Of a stretch of DNA of 64,000 nucleotides, positions 60,480 through 64,000 are shown piece by piece. The notes under the pieces were generated by a model. It made no database searches. It worked only from the letters and a program-made list of their open reading frames with translations, and was not told where the DNA came from. Within the stretch, counting starts at the first letter, position 1, and every line of letters begins with the position of its first letter. The position numbers and the translations under genes are program-made. The stretch comes from Nitrososphaeraceae archaeon (GTDB lineage Archaea > Thermoproteota > Nitrososphaeria > Nitrososphaerales > Nitrososphaeraceae), in NCBI GenBank assembly GCA_031316115.1, contig JALDRC010000004.1, positions 1 to 64,000 on the forward strand, given 5' to 3'.

Positions 60480-60800
60480 ATATTCAGTTAGATAGCATAC
60501 ATTTTTGATAATTGTTATCCATAGAATCAAATTACATCCTGTATTTCGGATTTATATTCTAAATGATAGGAACATTATAACTGCTTAAAGATTTATCTGG
60601 TTCCTTGCAACTAAATAGTTAATACATATAATTTACAAGAATGAATGAACATTGTATGAAAATGATGTAATATAATTTGATGCAAACAATATCTTAGTCT
60701 AATTATACAAGTTAATCAGTTTTTGACAGAATTGGTTGAATGTTTTTACTCTAAGTTATGTAAACAAAAATAAAGGTATGATGTATTTCATATATTTCAT
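60480..60800 (+). mobile_element. IS6-like fragment, strongly decayed
   Basis: Short matches to the middle of the IS6-like transposase gene (GGAACATTATAACTGCTTAAA as at 29300, TAATACATATAATTTACA) with no readable frame. It lies directly next to, and in the opposite orientation from, the copy at 60985. No gene in 60330-60984. Confidence 0.45.
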
Positions 60801-60984
60801 TGTAAACATATGAAATAATAAATCCTAATTGCTTACAATTCAATAAACAGTATCAGGTTAAAAGTTAGGACTAATAGATAATTGTTTTCATTTAAGTAAT
60901 ACATACAAAAAAATATGATATTATTTTCAAAAATACTTGAATTGTAAAATCTTTCTAGTATTCTTTATAACATAATGCGTTTTT

Positions 60985-61699
60985 TGTTGACTTAATACTC
61001 TTTCAAATCCAATTTTCTATATAATTGTATTTCTGATTATCGTATTATTAGAATAACTGAATAGTTTAATCCAATTGTATACATGTTGCAGATCACAATT
61101 GTTTTTACTCTTCTTGACACAAGAATAGTACTCATCAAAACATTCTGTTCTATCCTTAAAATACTGCATTACTCTTTCAATCAAACTTTTTTCCAATGGT
61201 GAATGTAATCTATGTTTGAGATGTAAAAGTTACATGCTTATGGATACCAAGTATCACCTTCTGTGTACACAACATGTTTTGCAGATTTGGATACAAGAGA
61301 TCGGATAAAATTCTCTGCTACAAACGTGTTTCTATCTTTGCATATGTAGATACCATGCCCTGATCTATGAAGTAGTTCGATACATATCCATAACCAGAAA
61401 TGTTGCTTACCACTCTGAATTATAGTTTCAACTATAATGAATGAGGAAACTCTTATACGCTTGTTATAGAATTGTAAGGATCCGAATCTTTGAATCCACT
61501 TCCAAACTGCAACATAACTTCTTTTATGGTCCTTAAACAGTTCCAGTATCTTTGATGTGTTTCTTAAACTTAGACCAAACAAGTACAAATACAAAGAATA
61601 CATAACTATACAAGTGGATGTTGTGTTTCTTTCAAATTTCAACAACATGTATTATTAGAATAGAACGTTCACAGCTAAATCTCTTTCGTTAACATCGCC
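60985..61699 (-). mobile_element. IS6-like element with broken transposase
   Basis: 715 bp with degenerate ends (GTTGACTTAATACTC on the left; the complement of GGCGATGTTAACGAAAG on the right). Well preserved inside, apart from one nonsense codon and at least one deletion. Confidence 0.82.
61238..61648 (-). pseudogene. truncated IS6-like transposase
   Basis: 136 codons from YSLYLYLFGLSLRNTSKILE through FIIVETIIQSG (the first catalytic Asp is replaced by Val) to VVYTEGDTWYP (the second Asp is Glu) and a TAA where the intact copy has CAA. The rest (EKSLIERVMQYFKDRTECFD) follows in another frame to about 61090. Confidence 0.85.
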
Positions 61700-61905
61700 T
61701 TGAATCTTATCCATATATTTTTCATAACTTAATAAAGTCTCATGTGTTTCCTAGATTTTAGTTTTTAATTTTTCATAATGTTATAAGAGCATAAGAAAAT
61801 ATTACTTTATATTTTATAATTAGAAAGAAAATAATATATCCTTCCGAAAAAAAATACAACATATAGTAAAATAGACTTGAATGAATTATTATTTTTGCAA
61901 GATTA

Positions 61906-61913
61906 AATATCAC
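61906..61913. repeat. 8-bp target duplication, left (AATATCAC)
   Basis: AATATCAC left of the IS5-like element; AATATCGC at 62913-62920 on the right, 7 of 8 identical. Confidence 0.7.
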
Positions 61914-62912
61914 TGCTTTGTTGCGTAATTCATTTAGATAATCAATTTATTCTGTTGTAACTAACAATCATCTAATAGTGATACTTTGGAACAAGTTATA
62001 CAATTATGCTTTTAATTACCTCTTTTATCATATTCTCAAATCAAATAGCAGGAACATATTCTCCAAACATTCTTTTAATACAGGAGAAGACAGTTTCTAC
62101 AATCCATCCTTATCCATAGCTGACGCTATCTTTCCATTAACAAGATCAATTATCTGCATCTTCACAATCTTGTTTCTAAGATAATGATTGGTCTTTCTAC
62201 ATCTCGAATTCTTTCTTACCTTTATTGCTGGCTTGATATTGTTAAATGATAGAAACTGGAATATTTTGTTGTTATCGTATGAACCATCTGCGATAGTCGT
62301 ATCTATTTCTTTATTCTGCTTTATTGTGATATCTTCTATCAGTTTAGGAAATAATCTTCCATCATGTACTTTTTCACTGGTTACAAGTAATGACATTATT
62401 CTCTTACTTTTGATATCTCCAGCAACATGTATCTTTAGATAACCTCTCTTGACATTCCATTTATGTCGTATCAATTCTCCTCTGTTTTAACTTTAATACC
62501 AGTTGCATCAATTGCAATTACAAAATTATCGTTATTTATAATGGATTTATCATCACAAATTTTGATATTTAATTTGTTAATTCTTCTACAGATCCTACTA
62601 TATTCTGGAATAGATGGTAATGTATTTGATGCATGTTTCCTTATTACGCCTTCAGTCTGTCTATATGGTAAATGAAAATATGCTTTCATGTTTCCAAGGG
62701 ATATGATAAATGAATCTGGATAAACAAATATTAGACCTTTCTTGTATTTATTCATCTTTTATAATTCAATAGTCCAATTATCAATAACATCAAAATTAAG
62801 TAATATTTCTCCTCTTTTTACCAGTGATTCATTGTATTTGTTCGAGTTCACATAATATGACTACAATGAGTTAGCTAAATGTATTAGCAATGATGAATTA
62901 CGCAACAAAGCA
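61914..62912 (-). mobile_element. IS5-like element, 999 bp
   Basis: Perfect 20-bp terminal inverted repeats (TGCTTTGTTGCGTAATTCAT and its complement) and a near-perfect 8-bp target duplication. Contains one transposase gene broken by several lesions. It is the parent type of the 296-bp miniature at 50076. Confidence 0.92.
61996..62851 (-). pseudogene. IS5-type transposase, multiply broken
   Basis: From GTG 62851: YNESLVKRGEILLNFDVIDN, then a TAA, then YPDSFIISLGNMKAYFHLPY and AIDATGIKVKT (first Asp). A -1 frameshift at about 62475-62480 leads to RGELIRHKWNVKRGYLKIHV and TTIADGSYDNN (second Asp). A further shift near 62115 is needed to read GWIVETVFSCIKRMFGEY (the Glu). The 62474 TTG overlapping the first part's TGA could look like translational coupling, but the other lesions show it is dead. 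Confidence 0.88.
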
Positions 62913-62920
62913 AATATCGC
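62913..62920. repeat. 8-bp target duplication, right (AATATCGC)
   Basis: Matches 61906-61913 except for one base. Confidence 0.7.
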
Positions 62921-63060
62921 AACAACTTTATTAAAAACAAACACTAGGCATATGAAGTTTAATAATATACAATACATATTATGCGTACTATTTACTCATG
63001 TGGATTGTAAAATCTTGTTATCAATATTTTTCAAATCCTGAGATTAACTTTGTTTACTGT

Positions 63061-63070
63061 CATTTAAATA
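63061..63070 (+). promoter_or_regulatory. TATA box for cupredoxin gene
   Basis: CATTTAAATA lies 33-42 nt before the ATG at 63103. Confidence 0.45.
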
Positions 63071-63102
63071 GTTTAAACACTTAGAAAATCAAGTTTTACA
63101 TT

Positions 63103-63621
63103 ATGAATAAGCGAAACAAAACACTCAGTAAGAAATATCAGAAAAAATTTCCGAAAATAAGAATAGTACTTTTAGGAATAATTCTCACAATTGGAGCTTT
63201 GATAGTGTATGGTGGAATTAATTCTTTAAAATCTTCTAACGGCAATTATTTTTCATCACCTCCAAGAAATATTTTTCTAAAAGCGTTATACTCTCCAACT
63301 CATGGATACGCATATACTAGTCAATCAACTGGTACTGCTAAGATATTAAACAGTGGTGCAGGTGCAAATAGCGGTAGTGGACCAACACACGGTCCTACGC
63401 TGACAATGAATAAAGGAAGAACTTTAGCAATTCATTTAATAAACGAAGATACGGGAAAACATTCCAATCATAATTTAAACATAGATGAATTTAATGTTCA
63501 TACGAAAGATTTAGGATACTTTCAAAGTCAAACAGTAACCTTTACTGCAAACAAAACTGGAACATTTGATTATTATTGTAGTATTCATCCTGAAATGACG
63601 GGTAAATTAATAGTGGACTAA
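63103..63621 (+). CDS. membrane-anchored cupredoxin (type 1 copper protein)
   Basis: 172 residues. A basic N-terminus and one membrane helix (IRIVLLGIILTIGALIVYGG) anchor it outside the cell. A plastocyanin-like domain follows: H123 in HSNHNLNID and the ligand loop YYCSIHPEMTG with C159, H162 and M165, the amicyanin-like C-x2-H-x2-M spacing. It should carry electrons through a blue-copper centre, as the many cupredoxins of ammonia-oxidising archaea do. Start ATG 63103 after a TATA box; the next gene follows by 50 nt. Confidence 0.9.
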   Translation: MNKRNKTLSKKYQKKFPKIRIVLLGIILTIGALIVYGGINSLKSSNGNYFSSPPRNIFLKALYSPTHGYAYTSQSTGTAKILNSGAGANSGSGPTHGPTLTMNKGRTLAIHLINEDTGKHSNHNLNIDEFNVHTKDLGYFQSQTVTFTANKTGTFDYYCSIHPEMTGKLIVD

Positions 63622-63671
63622 ACAAACCAAAATGCAGATAAATAATGCATTTCTAATAAATGCGATGTAGG

Positions 63672-64000
63672 ATGGAAATGGATCGAAATAATATTCTGTC
63701 AATATTAGATGGGTTTATTGAGCAGATAGATAAAATTAGAAAATTTCTTATAGGTGTTTCAATTTCCTCATTAATCCTTGCACCAATAGCAATTTCATTA
63801 GCCTCTTTCTTATTTACTCATCCATCATTCTTTAAGGTTTTGGAAGCAGAAAATGAGTTTGGATTAGGACTTATTTTTTTTATATCCATTGTTTTAGTCG
63901 TATCTATTTTACTTTTTATTGTTGGGATTATACAATATAAACGAATTAGTTCATGGCATAAAAAATATTTGATTTATAAAAAAGAACGAGATGACCGAGA
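63672..64000 (+). CDS. two-helix membrane protein, partial at window end
   Basis: Open from ATG 63672 (a second ATG at 63678 follows GGATGGA) to the last base, with no stop: about 109 residues visible. A short amphipathic start (ILSILDGFIEQIDKIRKF) is followed by membrane helices IGVSISSLILAPIAISLASF and GLGLIFFISIVLVVSILLFI and a basic tail. Not recognised; the topology is common for small thaumarchaeal membrane proteins. It may be co-transcribed with the cupredoxin gene 50 nt upstream. Confidence 0.65.
   Translation, partial: MEMDRNNILSILDGFIEQIDKIRKFLIGVSISSLILAPIAISLASFLFTHPSFFKVLEAENEFGLGLIFFISIVLVVSILLFIVGIIQYKRISSWHKKYLIYKKERDDR

Noticed and set aside
62097-62755. Programmed -1 frameshift producing the IS5-type transposase
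   Set aside because: The overlap looks like one, but no slippery heptamer is in register, and the gene has an additional upstream TAA and a later frameshift before the catalytic Glu.
1-64000. CRISPR array or cas genes
   Set aside because: No regularly spaced repeats and no Cas-like protein were seen.
1-64000. Further tRNA, rRNA or other structured RNA genes
   Set aside because: Apart from the tRNA at 1-88 no T-arm or B-box pattern, nor rRNA-like GC-rich block, was found by eye; a covariance-model scan was not possible.

Overview
This is an AT-rich archaeal chromosome segment, most likely from an ammonia-oxidising thaumarchaeon (Nitrososphaeria, Nitrosocosmicus-like). The lineage is inferred. 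The supporting evidence is a tRNA-Lys(UUU) with an archaeal-type intron after position 37, TATA-box promoters 20-35 nt before start codons with little or no leader, and a gene set typical of soil Thaumarchaeota: CHRD, PRC-barrel-like, MEDS-response regulator, Rieske, cupredoxin, Zn-finger-UBP and PII-like proteins. No ammonia-oxidation gene lies in the window.

Layout. 1-6.3 kb: tRNA-Lys, Hsp20, a small membrane protein overlapping a 40-residue zinc-ribbon protein, YjbQ, DUF167, a CPBP membrane protease, a Rieske protein and a PII-like protein. 6.7-18.2 kb: photolyase, alcohol dehydrogenase, UBP zinc finger, a protein with an internal duplication, cupin, DCC-type thiol oxidoreductase, a Cys-rich secreted peptide and a MEDS-receiver fusion, with decayed DNA between them. 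18.2-28 kb: mostly gene remains (a secreted-protein tail, a beta-propeller fragment, a small exported protein with an in-frame TGA, an HNH remnant, an SMP-30-like pseudogene), plus GNAT, an MFS transporter and two paralogous lipocalin-sized proteins. 28.1-43.2 kb: a 13-kb block bounded by two identical 1,050-bp IS481-like elements in opposite orientation. It carries a methyltransferase, two NAD-dependent sugar epimerases, a glycosyltransferase, a Lys-rich ATP-cone protein and two membrane-anchored proteins. 44.3-45.5 kb: a decayed glycosyltransferase. 46-52.6 kb: a metal P-type ATPase and an NRAMP transporter, enclosed by a 198-bp perfect inverted repeat made of IS481 debris. 53-64 kb: PRC-barrel-like paralogues, secreted proteins (including CHRD), an unknown two-gene operon, more IS debris, a cupredoxin and a membrane protein cut by the window end.

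Mobile DNA dominates. At least eleven IS6-like copies or pieces are visible; only one (23234-23957) is intact, with GGTGCTGTTAA ends and a perfect 8-bp target duplication. An IS5-like family is present as a broken 999-bp copy and a 296-bp internally deleted copy with a perfect 8-bp duplication. The strongest structural result is that the 6-bp flanks of the two IS481 copies are swapped between copies, the expected scar of an inversion of 29159-42190 by recombination between them. The surface-glycan genes lie inside that inverted block. Metal transport (P-type ATPase, NRAMP), light-driven DNA repair (photolyase) and secreted or copper proteins are the main readable functions.
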